Shown here: positions 1 through 11,411 of the stretch, in pieces
Layout: each line of letters starts with the position of its first letter
How positions within the stretch are numbered: position 1 is the first letter of the stretch
Assembly: GCA_018292915.2 (NCBI GenBank)
Contig: JACVVK020000150.1
Coordinates: 774,501-838,500, forward strand
Length of the DNA stretch: 64,000 bases
DNA from: Batillaria attramentaria
Taxonomy: Eukaryota > Mollusca > Gastropoda > Batillariidae
Direction of reading: 5' to 3'
Made by a program: the position numbers and the translations under genes
The notes under the pieces: generated by a model
Database searches by the model: none
Seen by the model: the letters and a program-made list of their open reading frames with translations, nothing else
What the model was told of the DNA's origin: nothing

Positions 1-414
1 CATTATTGATTGGGTCTTCCTGGCTTAAACGTCGCCATGGCAACCATTCTCACCAGCATTCAGCAGATGCACCCAAATGCACAGTGATCACACTTTTTAC
101 CCAGAACTTTGGTGACAGCTGGGCCACTGTCAGCAACTGCCTCTGTTGGTGACGATAATCAATGACCGTTTACCACTTAGCCCCTTTTCTTACTATCTGT
201 CTACGCGCCAATGTTGGTAAATCAAACGTTAATTTGCTTACGGCCGCATCAGATGCTGAGGATTCTCATCGCAGCTTAAACATAAATCATCTTAATGTTC
301 ATCATGCCGCAGCCGCACCAGTAACATCGGTCAACACCGCATGACACTGACAACCAATGCGTTGTCCATTTATGACTTTTGCTTGTACTAGTGTGTACCA
401 ATAATCATCCTATT

Positions 415-782
415 CAAAGAAGCCCTTGCTACCATTACAAGGCTTTATAGGGAAATTTTGTTTTGAAACCGCTGTTCTCGTGACTGGGCCTGTCCGCCCA
501 AAATGACCTGTCTTTAGTACAGCTCCGAATGCAACACACTGTTCGATAACCGTGCAAACAACTGAAGGAAAACTCAACCGTCCGTATGCAAGTCCGCCAT
601 ATTTGTCGACTGTTGTCAGGGAAAATGCCACCGGCTACTGCGTTGTGGATTCAATCAGCTGAAAGCAAGCCTGTCTGTGCATGTATTTGTGCGTGTTTTT
701 AAGTAGTGTGATCATGACGCACCATCAAAACAGCTCACAACGACCTTTGAGGCTAAAAAATGGTAGCAATGAGCCCTTTAAT
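415..782 (+). repeat. Dispersed repeat C, copy 1
   Basis: Two parts are shared with 16845-17525. The first part shares CTACCATTACAAG, the GTGACTG...CCCAAAAT stretch and CTCCgAATgCAAcACACTG with 16870-16977. The second shares GCAAGCCTGTCTGTGCATGT, CACCATCAAAAC and ATGGTAGCAATG with 17408-17520. This copy is uninterrupted. I do not recognise coding potential or the family. Confidence 0.7.
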
Positions 783-1480
783 TAAAAAACAACAACAACA
801 ACAAACAAAAAACAAATACATGCCCTTTCTGCCAGCACAGACGGAAGGACGGACGTTAGGTGGTTGTTCACTAAATGTACAGAGATCTAAGCGGTTGGGG
901 GCACATGTGGCCAATGTGGTGTGAAAGGTGTGTGGACAGGACAGTTTCCGTAAACGAGGCGCTAAATGTAGAAAAAGCAATCATCCGTTTTTGAAAGACA
1001 AGAGAACCAGACCAGATTTTAATAATCTGTGGCAGGATGCTCGATTCACCCGACGACAGTGCTGCAGCCATGACAGCTGCAGTCGCAGAGAAAGCCGGGC
1101 GACTTGTGAGTGCGTATGACTCAGCGGCTGGCCGGCCAGTGTGGGCACAACGCTAAATCTGCCAGCCTGCCTCTAATTAGACTGTTTGCAAAGTCGTGTT
1201 CTGGTCATCCCACCACCTCCATACACTCCCACCACCGGCACCGCAGCCATCATAATGCCGCTTTCTGTATCGATCCGAGCCAGCCAATCTTAGGTTGACC
1301 AAATATGAAATCTTGCTGCACACACCAGCGATTCCACTTTCCACTCCGTCACTTCAAGCCTTGCTTAGAGTAACGGGTCTGGTCTGAAAACGACGCTTCT
1401 GATAGCATACCTGCTTACTCGGCCAACACACGTACCGATGTGATCTGTGTCGTGTCGGACAGTGAACAGACAAACCAATG

Positions 1481-1507
1481 TGTGTGTGTGTGTGTGTGTG
1501 TGTGTGA
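1481..1507 (+). repeat. (TG)n microsatellite
   Basis: About 13 TG units, with one interruption (GTGAGTGTGTG) following. Confidence 0.9.
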
Positions 1508-1987
1508 GTGTGTGCGCCTTGTGCTTTGTGAGTGTGCAAAGGATGTAATGTGGCGGAAACGTGACAAATGGGTCTGAAAAGCAAGTACATCAAAGAATCA
1601 TCATTTTTAAAAAAAAGGTTTATGGTTTACATGAACAGTAACAAACGGTTGCATGAGGCTACTTCGTCCTATCCACTGAGCTACCACCCACACATTTATG
1701 ATGTTAGGTAGGTGAGGTTTAATCTGCCAAATCCATAATCAGAACTTTTCAACTGCCAAACCCAAAGTATATGATGCCTGGGTCACAACATTTTGGATAA
1801 CAGAATTCACCACTATATTCACCCTCCCCTTTAGAGTATTCAAAACTGCTTCATGATTCCAAAATCCTGAGTACTCAGAACTGTCCTATGACTATAATAA
1901 ACAAAGGTAGCAGATAATGTTAAGATAGTTACTGATGGTTCAGTTAGAGACACTAATGGCCAGACCACCGCCAAACTATGCTCTCAC

Positions 1988-2296
1988 CGTCGGACCCGTC
2001 GTTCTTCTGGTAGACGAAGAGCGTGGCGTCAGCACGAGCCTCCCCCAGTCCGTTGTCGGCCACACAGGTGAAGACGATGTTGTTCTCGCGTTTGGCCCGC
2101 ACGGGCTTGATGCGCAGCACCGACATGTGGGGAGCTTCCCTGATCTCATAACGGGTACGTCGGTCGTTGATGCGTTTGCCTTTCCTCTCCCAGTGGAAGG
2201 AGGGCGCCGGATTGCCGGAGGCCTTGCAGAAGAAGCTGGTGACGCCCTCCTCTGCTACCTTCTGGCTCTTGGGGGCCAGGGTTATCTTGGGGGCAC
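1988..2296 (-). CDS. Lar: LAR-type receptor tyrosine phosphatase, exon encoding the first Ig (I-set) domain
   Basis: This 309-base exon (phase 1 at both ends) encodes residues 24-126. It starts after TTACTAG (AG at 2298-2297) and ends at GACG|GTGAGA (GT at 1987-1986). It carries a complete I-set Ig domain: Cys47 in FFCKASGNPAP (B strand), Trp59 in FHWERKGKR (C strand), the VLRIKPVRAKRE stretch near the end of the domain, and Cys101 in FTCVADNGLGEARADATLFVY. The wording of B, C and F strands matches Ig1 of Drosophila Lar and vertebrate PTPRD/PTPRF/PTPRS much better than other Ig superfamily members. The basic loop RKGKR (residues 61-65) lies where vertebrate type IIa phosphatases carry the Lys cluster that binds heparan and chondroitin sulphate. 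The exon is clearly GC-richer than the flanking introns, consistent with selection. The next exons (Ig2 onward) lie beyond the left edge. Alternative: another I-set receptor; I consider this much less likely. Confidence 0.87.
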
Positions 2297-3935
2297 CTAG
2301 TAACAAACAACACACAATCCTTTTATCAAAGTCTTCACAGGCAACTTGTATAGACCCCGGGGAGCAAATAATAAACAGCAATAAGAAATAAAACGCAAAA
2401 CACAAAAATGCAAATGAAGGTCTATGCAAAAAGCTTCTGTCGTGCAACAAAAGGATCTGTCTGCATGCTGCGGAAAAGAATGATGATGATGATGATTGGC
2501 CTTTGGTAGGGCGCTGAAGAAATTTCCATGCATAAAACAGAGAAACAATCATACGAAGAAAGTCTAAACAAATGATGCAGAAGATGAAAAATGAACAAAT
2601 GAACAATCTACGGCAGAATTTTACTGGCGATAAGGAATCAAAAATGAAGCAAACAGAAATGTAACTCTGGGGGAAAAAGTCATGGCAGTAACTAGATTCA
2701 GCAATGGATATATTCATGTTTCCACCTAACAATGCTGTCATATTAGATGCGTGATAGGTGCTCTTGGGTTCCTTGTCAAAAGTCAAGATACACCACGTAT
2801 CCCATTCTGCTGCAGAATCCAGTAAGCTGTACACCGCATGTATCAGCTTAATGAATGTATTTTTATGGCCAATAGAGAGAGCAGGAGTTTCATTGCTGGC
2901 CAAGCTTTCTGTTCCTCACAATCAAGGAATATGGAAAAGAATGGATAATTTCATCATCAATCTCTATTGCTCCTCTTCCAAAAGAAACTGTCCCACTCCA
3001 TTAAAAGTAAGTGGAAAATCCTGGTTTTCAATTGCAAACTTGGGATCACTGAACAGTGAACTTGTGGCCATGGAGTTATGCCTTAAACCATGCTGACTGT
3101 GCCAGACAACAAGCGGATGGAATTTCTTCCTTGTGAAGGTTTGGACATTTCTGAAGACGAGCAACCATACGAGGCATGCTGGAGGGGAGGTCAACGCAGA
3201 AAATGTACCACTCTGCTGTTACTATTGTACTAAGGTTCTGTTTTTCTTCACAGCACTCTATTCACTGCTTTGTTTTGATTTGGTTATTCCATGAGTGCAA
3301 ACGAGTACAAATTCCTCTGCAGAGACAATATAGTTTCTTAAACTGAATTCAAATTTGAACTGAACTGACTCCCAATCACAACCCTGTGAATCCATCTGGG
3401 TGAAATTGTGATGACAAAAATCCATAACATTGTATCAGGGAACAGGACTACAATACAAACATCACTACAAAGTAATCTGAGCACTCACTAGACTACCAGT
3501 ATCTCTACAGTCAAAGTGGATGTTTGTCATTCTTGTGGCTGCTTCTTTGCATCATTTTTAAAATGCTGAAATCAGTGAAATCAAAACCTGTCTGCCAACC
3601 AAAATTCAGCAAAACAAACTGACACATCCCTGCATGTCTTGAATTTGTCCATAGTCCATGAGAAACCATAGCAACAGCAGATAAAAGAAAAGATGTTAAC
3701 AAAAAGCAAAACATAGGAACCACAGAACGCATGCCGTATGCAAGTTCTAGTTCTGTAGCAATGCAGAGACAATTACAGTATCCAAACTTTTTACAACTAC
3801 TGTCAGACATGTTTACACAAGTGCATTCTTTGAAATAGCAGTGTCCCTAACTGCAAAATGTCCTCAAGTGGTTTCCTTTGTGGCTAAACTGTATAGACAA
3901 AGAGAACATGAGATAGCATTATTCTGCCCAGGGTT

Positions 3936-3952
3936 GGTGTGTGTGTGTGTGG

Positions 3953-3983
<31 letters not shown>

Positions 3984-4000
3984 TGTGGGGTGTGTGTGTG

Positions 4001-4046
<46 letters not shown>

Positions 4047-4057
4047 AGACTGGAGAG

Positions 4058-4124
<67 letters not shown>

Positions 4125-4170
4125 GAGACTGGAGAGGTGTGTGGGGGGGGGGGGGGGGGGGGGGGGGGGG
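3936..4170 (+). repeat. Compound (GT)n microsatellite ending in a 28-base poly-G tract
   Basis: Long GT runs broken by GGTG and GGGG interruptions. A 14-base unit GGAGACTGGAGAGG occurs twice (4045-4058 and 4124-4137), so the block expanded by duplication. It ends with 28 consecutive G (4143-4170). All open frames here are low-complexity artefacts. Confidence 0.95.
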
Positions 4171-6843
4171 TGGCGGCTTTCCACCACATAGAGACAGACG
4201 GGGCAAATGGAAAAGGCCATGTTTTTCACTCTCATCCATCTCAGATAATTTAAAAACTGAATATTGAAAACCTAACACTCAATCACTTATGCCTCCTATT
4301 CTTCTTATCCAACTCCAAGAGTCTCACCTCCACACTGAACATACCAAGACACTTGCACAAAAATGTCATAAAATTCCTGTATCATAGTGTTTTCACATGT
4401 GGACAAAACATCCTGATGGTTAACCATCATTTTCTTTTCTATGATACATGTAACGGTTAAACCATCCAATTATGTGAGTGTTGTTTGGAACATTAGTCCT
4501 GTTGGGAGTTCCTAAGGATGCCCTGTCTTTCAGTAGAGAATCTGCAGAGTTTACATGCCTACTCTCTGTGAAAAGCCTCAACTGATAATATGGCTTATGC
4601 TGACTGTTGCTGGTGTTGCTGGCCCTTGCTGTTCTAGTTTTGAGCAAGTAGTGCTTGAAAAAGTTTGGAAACATTTGGAATCACAACATTAAGACTGTAC
4701 TAGTTAGTCTGTATACATATTTGTACAGTCAGCCTAAACATGTGACAAAGATCAACATGTAGTTTTCTAGTTCTTGCACAGTTTTACCACTGAACACAGC
4801 ATGTAATTTTACGATCTCTGCATTGCTCCAGTTACTTACTCTGTACCACAGTGATGTACCGGAAAGATAGTGTCCCATTACTGTTTTCTGTGACTGTTAG
4901 AAAAAAATCTTTAATTCATTATTATGGAAGCAACTATTACAGCAGTGCTACCTTCCATATCCTGGCAACAGATACAGTCAAATCTGCATAAAGTTGCATT
5001 TTGCATGTATTTCAAACAAGCAAGCAGCAATAATTCATTGAATGTACAATTGTCTGTTCATGTCATGTTGTTCAAGACACTTTTCACTTGGTTTTGAGAT
5101 GAAAAGGGGACGACCGATGACCAAATTTTTGTGTGTGTGAAACATCTTACTAAACACTGAATATGACCAGTCTTTTGGTTTTGTTTTTCTTCCACTGAGC
5201 TGATGATTTGGTAAGGGAGGGACATCATCATGACAGGAAGCAGCCAATGCCAATGGAACATATATATATAATTATAAGTTTATGTTTTCCAGGCCCAAAC
5301 TGTCCACCAAAGAAACAACAACATAAAAAAACAAACGAAACTGAGTATGACGATGTATGCATAATCTCCAAACAAACGAAAGCTGGGTCACCAAACAATT
5401 TTGAAGCCAAACACTTTATAAATAATCTGCCATTTTGTTTGACTTTGTACAGTGGACTCTGCAGGCTGAAGTGCTGAAACAACTTTGATCAAAATTTGCT
5501 GAAAGACAGGTGGTGGTTTCAGGACAAAACAGATTTTCAGATGAAAGTATGTGAATACAGCAACCAACAAAATTATTGATCAAAGTTTCAGTATTTATTG
5601 CAATCTGTCCATGTTTCCAAACAGGGTGGGTGGGTGTTTGGGGGTTTAATCAAATTAATGTGTGTTGTTGACAAACAGAGGAATATGAGCAAAAACAAAA
5701 AACTTAAAAAGATACATTGCAGTAATAGATGTACTGAAAGACTGCCAAATGAAAGGTACAATACTGCATCTCAGCTGCATCACTGGCCACGCTGTAAGTT
5801 TCAATATGATTCGGATGAATGGAGGTCTTACACTACAGTGTGGTTCAAAATCCTAGAAAACTGAATTTTCACTTTTTAATTTTCATCGAGTCTTCATGGA
5901 GAGTTGGCAGTATGAAACAGATATATTATATATCAGGCATGAAGTGGCTTTGTAACACTTTTAACAGTATACTGTCATCCTTTTCTGAGTCTCGGCAAAA
6001 GTCAGCTTTAGCAATTTCAAAAGCCTGTCCAGGTTCAGCGTGTGTAGCACTCCTTGGAACAAAGCATTGTGGAACATACCAAATGTATGAGCTCCTCTTA
6101 CTAAAAACTATGTGTCCCAAATGAATTGTTGCATGTGTAAGGCGCTGAGATTTAGCTCGTGCAGCCCGCAAGAAATATTAATAAAGGGCAAGGGGGTAGC
6201 CAGAACTAAGATCCAGTGTGGATGATGGAACTGGAAGTGATGATAGTGTAAATACTGCACTAGATTGTACACATACATGTACGTGTTTCTTACAGCTGAG
6301 CAATCTAAAGCCCGTTCCTAAAATCAATAGATACAATTCAAACATGATATATTGAAAACTGGAAAGGCTACTTCCAGTTACACTGAGACGAGTGTATCAT
6401 TCATAAATCGATGACAATGCAACTCATAAAATTTTCTTACTATTAGAAAACTCGTACTTAATCTGCAATGCTGCCCATTTGAGGCAAAACACATTATCCA
6501 ATGTGGATTTTGTATACATGTCCAATACTTTGTTTAGCCAGAAATGGGCAGATTTCGTACAGGTCTACCATCTCTCACTGTAAAAAAGGACTGACAGTGA
6601 CCATTCAGTTCCAGAGAATTCTGAACCACACTACAGTAACACTAACAGTACAGAGGATAATCTGAAACACACAGCCATGAGTCAACAAGACCTGGAAAAT
6701 GACCCATTTTAGTGAACAGCAAAGAAAATTCTGTCTGAAGCTGAACTGGCACCGATTAAAACACAGCCTGTAGAAACAAAACAGAGGAAAGAAACACTGT
6801 ATGATATGAATATTTGAGTGTCCCCCTGTAAAGCAACAAATCA

Positions 6844-6865
6844 GATATATATATATATATATATC
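6844..6865 (+). repeat. (AT)n microsatellite
   Basis: About ten AT units in the first coding intron of the LAR gene. Confidence 0.9.
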
Positions 6866-8866
6866 AAATGACGATGATAATAATGAGGATTTGTCTGGCG
6901 CCCAACTTCCTGCTGGAGCAATATTGATACATAAACATAAATTTAAACGATATGGACAGTAAACTGCAGTTTAAAGATCTATGGGAGATCAAGTAGAACA
7001 GACTACAGGTGGCCCAGTATGAAAAAAAAGGCAGAACTAGTTCTCACTCTCAGGGATGAAACCAACATAATATGATTATGAATGTGTAGATAAAATTTGT
7101 TGCATACAAATTAAGATAACCTCGTGTACACATAGCATAACTAGAGCACAATGTAAACATCACCGTGTTCATGAAAGTTTGCTTCTTGGCTGTTAAATAA
7201 GCATCAGTTCATATTTATAGTTAAACTTTGTAAAACTGCTCCAACAGACACACTTGTGTGCATGAATAAATCAGCACGGTTGAGACATCCTACTCTGCTG
7301 GGGCCTATCATTTGCCATCGATCCAAAGCCTGCTTCTGGGCTGCCCTATAGGAGAGCAGCCCTGGTACACTGGTGCCTTGAATATTCAGCCCCTATCCCT
7401 CCCTGTCTGACAGCCCTAATGCCAACTGTCCAGCTTCCTCAATTATTTATCTGAGAAATGATCGCCTGTGAATCATCAGTCAGATCACAGCGACAAGGCA
7501 AAATACCGACTCCAGTGCTCATTTCCACGCAACCACTAATCTGCAGTGTTTCTAATCTGATGAAACTCATGTACTGAGCGACCTTTGGTCAACAGATAAG
7601 TAAAAGAAATGTAACAGAACATTCGTGCATACATGCAGAACTTACAAAAATTTTATCCTGTACCTCACTCACTCCTTTGTTTAACAGTATATGATGCATT
7701 CACAAGTTGTACTCGTCCACAACACCTTAAGCCCAGAAGATAAAACTGTCCTACCAAATATAAAATTACAATTCTGCAGAATGTTATTGCCATTGTGATT
7801 ATTGTCAGTACCACTACCAAGAGTAATCCCTTTAAATGCATTCCTGATCTGTTCACATAAGTTTGTTAATGAGAGACTTCTAGTTCTAAAGCAAAATGTA
7901 TTCAAAGTTCATAGCTTTTTACCCCATGCTGAATTGTGAAAGCAAGACCTAAGTGGTTGTGTAGAACCACGGCCCTATATAAATGGTACTTTGATGACAA
8001 TTACTGACATTTTCAAATTTTGGCACTTGAAATTTTCATCAGGGCTTGCAAAACAAAATGGAGCGTGGATTATAAACATTAGTAGCATAGTAACTAAATC
8101 ATGTCTGCAATTTAATATTTAAAAAACCACCAACAACAAAAATAACTATATTATAAAGTGGCTTAGAAGTAAATGTTCACATACTAATCAATGTTGGCCT
8201 AGTTTCTAAAACTTAAAACCAAAGAGTATGAATTCAGTTCTTGTTAAGATCCAATGGTTGGATCTATCATTTGTTCTCCGTCAATTCTGCACATCCACAC
8301 ATTTGCAGAACATGTACTGGCTGTAGAATTTTCCAGATTTTTCTTTTCCTGTTTCGTGTTCATGCTTTTCAATTTCACTTAACCTGAATGTTGAACAGTC
8401 TGAGTTTCACAAAGTATGATTAAAAAAAAAAAAAATCCTCAAACTAATGAAACTGTTCAGTTCCTGCTTCTTCAGTCTGGGCGCAGCTGTGTCCACCAAA
8501 CTCTCAGTGCAAAGCTCCATCATTTAATGGTACTGTACCACAAAATGCAGTTGTGAATCCACGTCCCATTTTTTCTGAACACAACATTATTTTTAACATA
8601 TATATAAATGATATATCCCTCACTATGTGTCATTGGTTACTGGTACACTGTATTCAAGAGCACCCTAGTGCAAAGCTGACTGCGCTACAGTTCTGTACTC
8701 AGTAATGCAGCCGTTACACAAGTCCATCATTGACGGCAACATCGACGTCAGACCTCGGTGGCGGTGAGGGGTGCGGGGTGGGGGGGGGGGGATGCAGGTC
8801 TGCACTGAGAGAATGGCATATTGACAAAACATGCACTAAAAGTGAAAGAAGGACTGTTATACTTAC

Positions 8867-8936
8867 TTTGCTGAGCGGAGACATGCTGGAGCGCGGTGGC
8901 AGCTAGTGTTGTCAACACATAAACTAACAGCCACAT
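8867..8936 (-). CDS. Lar: LAR-type receptor tyrosine phosphatase, exon with start codon and signal peptide
   Basis: This exon encodes residues 1-23 and the first base of codon 24. The peptide begins MWLLVYVLTTLAATALQHVSA and has a typical signal-peptide core (residues 2-16). A likely cleavage site follows Ala21, with small or aliphatic residues at -3 (Val19) and -1 (Ala21). The exon ends at a consensus donor, CAAA|GTAAGT (GT at 8866-8865). It leaves phase 1, which exactly matches the phase-1 acceptor of the Ig exon at 2296. The join produces Ser24 followed by APKITL, the expected short linker before the first Ig domain. The ATG is the only one that opens a secretory leader in this frame. The product would be a single-pass neuronal adhesion receptor that controls axon guidance and synapse formation, as known for the family. 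The assignment of this exon to the gene rests on phase, strand and signal peptide; a transcript would prove it. Confidence 0.75.
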
Positions 8937-8967
8937 AACGAAATCATTAATCCCTCCGACACCTTAC
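8937..8967 (-). other. 5'UTR part of the LAR start-codon exon and its acceptor site
   Basis: Upstream of the ATG the minus strand reads a pyrimidine-rich tract (CATTTCTTTGCTATTTCCACAG) ending in AG at 8969-8968. The exon would therefore begin at 8967, leaving 31 bases of 5'UTR before the start codon. This implies at least one further non-coding 5' exon to the right. The same site reads CAG|GTAAGG, so it could also be mistaken for a donor; the strong pyrimidine tract favours an acceptor. Confidence 0.55.
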
Positions 8968-9966
8968 CTGTGGAAATAGCAAAGAAATGCCATTGTTAGA
9001 ACGATTATCGCATGCCCCCCCGTTACCCAACTACATGCATCACAACCGACCCACTTCGCTAGGGTATGCACAATGTTTTTGTCAATTGTCACAGCTCACA
9101 AAATATTTTCAGTCACAGTCATGCCAGAATAACAGTACATCACAAGCAGACATCCACAGATCTGTGTAGTCACTCAACTAAATCTGAAAAACGCGACTGG
9201 TTTAAAACAAGTGATGTCAACGATGCTCATTAATATTATCTGCGATCCTGCTGAGGCAACACAATGTCTTGTTTCTTTCTTTGACATTTGACAATCATCA
9301 AAAGTGGCGTCTGTTCTGCCAGATGTTTCACCGATCAGCAATGCATTCCATGGAGCTCCACAAGCAACAGTGTTTAAGGGTAAATCATCACACGGGCACT
9401 GAATGTGATTGTACAAAATCCGAGTTCATATCAAATCTGTTCACATGATCCATCAGAGATTTGGACTAAGATGGGTGAAGATCCACATGGAACTGTTCAA
9501 ATGTTCACACACACAAGTACTGCCCGCGCGACGGATGACAAAGCGACAACGTACACTAAACGCGGCTGTCTTGGCCGATCAGCGGTACAGACGTCATAAA
9601 CATAAAATGGCCAACAGTGTGAACGCCGCAGCAGAAATCTTTGAGGCCACCAATACTCTGCGGTGGCCTGAAAGTGACTGCTATGGATCCCGATTAGTCA
9701 TCACACATTACCGCTGTTTTCAAACTTGTTCTGCTCAGCCCTCACTTTGGTCTGATAAAACTACAAGACAAGATGACTTGATGCCGCTGTGTCCCGGCGC
9801 AGTATTTTTTTTTTTTTTTAACGATCCACAGGCGTGGAACTGGCTGTTGGGAGAGGAACTGAGAGATGCAAAACACACTAGGCGTTCGCCACAAGATGAT
9901 GTCACCTTATTCAGCACATATCCGTCTATGACATTGTCTTGAGCAGTGTCTGGGTACTAGTGCTGG
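8968..9966. other. Upstream intron or flank; no gene seen
   Basis: Unique-looking sequence of mixed composition next to the LAR start-codon exon, with a poly-T run near 9808. No exon with credible splice sites or family similarity was found. Confidence 0.5.
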
Positions 9967-10200
9967 CCGGTGTAGCATCCGGTCCGGTCCCCCCTCTGAA
10001 GTAGTCCCCCGGGGGACCAATTCGTGGCAAAAACTGCTCTATAATGGTCCCCCCTTAGACATCCAGCCTCGTTTTCGACTGGTCCCCCTGGGCGATTTTG
10101 GTCCCCCCCTCGCATCCAAAATAGGCCCCCTCTCGAACTGGTCCCCCTCTTTTCTAACCAATGTAGAGCTATGTCAGTATTTATTTTTAACTTTATTGTT
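9967..10200 (+). repeat. Left terminal inverted repeat of the fold-back element
   Basis: Pairs with 11178-11411 in reverse orientation. It contains repeated GGTCCCCC motifs and a TATTTATTTTTAACTTTATTG inner border (the same 10-residue chance peptide is encoded at both inner borders). Confidence 0.88.
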
Positions 10201-10448
10201 ACAAAACTTTATTGTCCCCAAAAGCACAGGGCCATAGGAACATTTTTTTTCTTTTTTTCCGATTTATGTGCTTGTTGTTATTTTTGTGTGTGTGAGATAT
10301 ATTTTTTTGGTTGTGTTCTTGTTTCTTTCAGTTGTTTTTTTTTTTTTTGCATTGGTTCTTTTTTTCTGTTTGTTTATGAGATGGTTGTACCGAATACTAA
10401 ACATTAAATATTACTAGAATTTCAAACAATAAATAAATAAGTCAATCA

Positions 10449-10450
<2 letters not shown>

Positions 10451-10496
<46 letters not shown>

Positions 10497-10523
10497 CCTC
10501 ACTCTCTATCTCTCTCTCTCTCT
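10451..10523 (+). repeat. (CT)n microsatellite
   Basis: CT run with CCCC and ATCT interruptions, inside the fold-back element. Confidence 0.92.
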
Positions 10524-10617
10524 AGCAAAACCTGAAATAGACATTTACGTTCTTTGACAAGAAAAACTTTATTTCAAAAGGCATGTTTGACACGAGTCAC
10601 GTGACGTGTCAAGAAGC

Positions 10618-10847
10618 GTGGCGACCGTTTTCTCATCCCACAAAAAAAAAGAAAAGAGAAAACAAATCTAAACTTTTAAAAGTGATTTAACTTCGTAGAT
10701 TTGCCGTTCTATGTAGCCTATACTTTTGTTTTTTAGTGGCGACCGTTTTCTCATCCCACAAAAGAAAGAGAAAATAAAAAACAAAAGTATAGGCTACATA
10801 GAACGACAAATCTACGAAGTTAAATCACTTTTAAAAGTTTAGATTTG
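10618..10847. repeat. Nested hairpin with 72-base arms and a 28-base direct repeat
   Basis: Arms 10663-10734 and 10776-10847 are reverse complements along 72 bases with about one mismatch. The 41-base loop carries GTGGCGACCGTTTTCTCATC... (10736-10763), a perfect 28-base copy of the sequence just outside the left arm (10618-10645). The arrangement is direct repeat, arm, direct repeat, arm. Confidence 0.9.
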
Positions 10848-10930
10848 ACACTGTAACCTTGACCCAGTTCAAGATCATCTTGAATAACATCTCTGTACAA
10901 AAATGAAAATAATTATACATATAACGAAAG

Positions 10931-10931
<1 letters not shown>

Positions 10932-11002
<71 letters not shown>

Positions 11003-11130
11003 GTGCGTGCGTGCGTGAGTGAGTGTGCACGCGTGCGTGCGTGCGTGCATAATGTGTGTGTGTGTGTGTTTGAGAGATGGGGGGAGGAGAGAAAGTGTGG
11101 GGGGCGAGAGAGAGAGAGAGAGAGAGAGAG
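10932..11130 (+). repeat. (GT)n, (GCGT)n and (GA)n microsatellite cluster
   Basis: GT run 10932-10998, then GTGC-type units to about 11047, GT again to 11070, and GA units 11107-11130. Lies in the loop of the fold-back element. Confidence 0.92.
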
Positions 11131-11177
11131 TGAGAGAGATCCAGAGTCACGTTTTCTACTGAGTTGACACACACTAT

Positions 11178-11411
11178 AACAATAAAGTTAAAAATAAATA
11201 CTGACATAGCTCTACATTGGTTAGAAAAGAGGGGGACCAGTTCGAGAGGGGGCCTATTTTGGATGCGAGGGGGGGACCAAAATCGCCCAGGGGGACCAGT
11301 CGAAAACGAGGCTGGATGTCTAAGGGGGGACCATTATAGAGCAGTTTTTGCCACGAATTGGTCCCCCGGGGGACTGCTTCAGAGGGGGGACCGGACCGGA
11401 TCCTACACCGG
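11178..11411 (-). repeat. Right terminal inverted repeat of the fold-back element
   Basis: Reverse complement of 9967-10200; differences include GATCC versus CATCC near the tip and AGCAGTC versus AGTAGTC about 35 bases in. Confidence 0.88.

Larger units (their letters stand above)
1..1987 (-). other. Start of the intron following the Ig1 exon; no coding exon recognised
   Basis: Begins (in gene direction) with the GTGAGA donor at 1987. It contains a dispersed repeat (415-782), a (TG)n run (1481-1507) and a short tRNA-like A-box segment (1645-1690). I looked for the Ig2 exon and for LAR mini-exons in all minus-strand frames and found none. Confidence 0.6.
2297..8866 (-). other. Intron between the signal-peptide exon and the Ig1 exon of the LAR gene
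   Basis: A 6,570-base phase-1 intron with GTAAGT...TACTAG ends. It is AT-rich and holds the compound GT/poly-G block near 4 kb and an (AT)n run near 6.85 kb. I see no further coding exon in it. The stretch 7300-7560 is of more even composition, with few repeats, and is a mild candidate for a conserved non-coding element. Long chance reading frames across 2300-2900 are the intron reading through from the Ig exon. Confidence 0.65.
9967..11411. mobile_element. Fold-back element with 234 bp terminal inverted repeats
   Basis: The left arm (9967-10200) and right arm (11178-11411) are reverse complements over 234 bases each with only a few differences. Both begin CCGGTGTAG[C/G]ATCCGGTCC at the outer edge and end AACTTTATTGTT at the inner edge. 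The outer arm is dominated by spaced GGTCCCCC motifs and includes a perfect palindrome GTCCCCCGGGGGAC. The 977-base interior carries (CT)n, (GT)n and (GA)n runs and a second, independent hairpin (10663-10847). No transposase is visible, so the element is non-autonomous. No clear target-site duplication was found beside the chosen ends. Confidence 0.85.

Noticed and set aside
1935..2300. 121-residue plus-strand open frame
   Set aside because: It is the antisense shadow of the Ig1 exon, whose minus-strand reading has conserved Ig residues and good splice sites.
2297..2903. Extension of the Ig exon frame into a 316-residue reading frame
   Set aside because: A TACTAG acceptor at 2298 ends similarity exactly at the expected Ig1 start, and the upstream part is AT-rich and unlike any domain.
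3841..4278. Several 100-120 residue frames made of Thr-His or Cys-Val repeats
   Set aside because: They are translations of the (GT)n block and the poly-G tract.
7300..7560. Possible exon in the intron between signal peptide and Ig1
   Set aside because: More even composition and CAG sites are present, but no frame stays open with acceptor and donor in matching phase 1.
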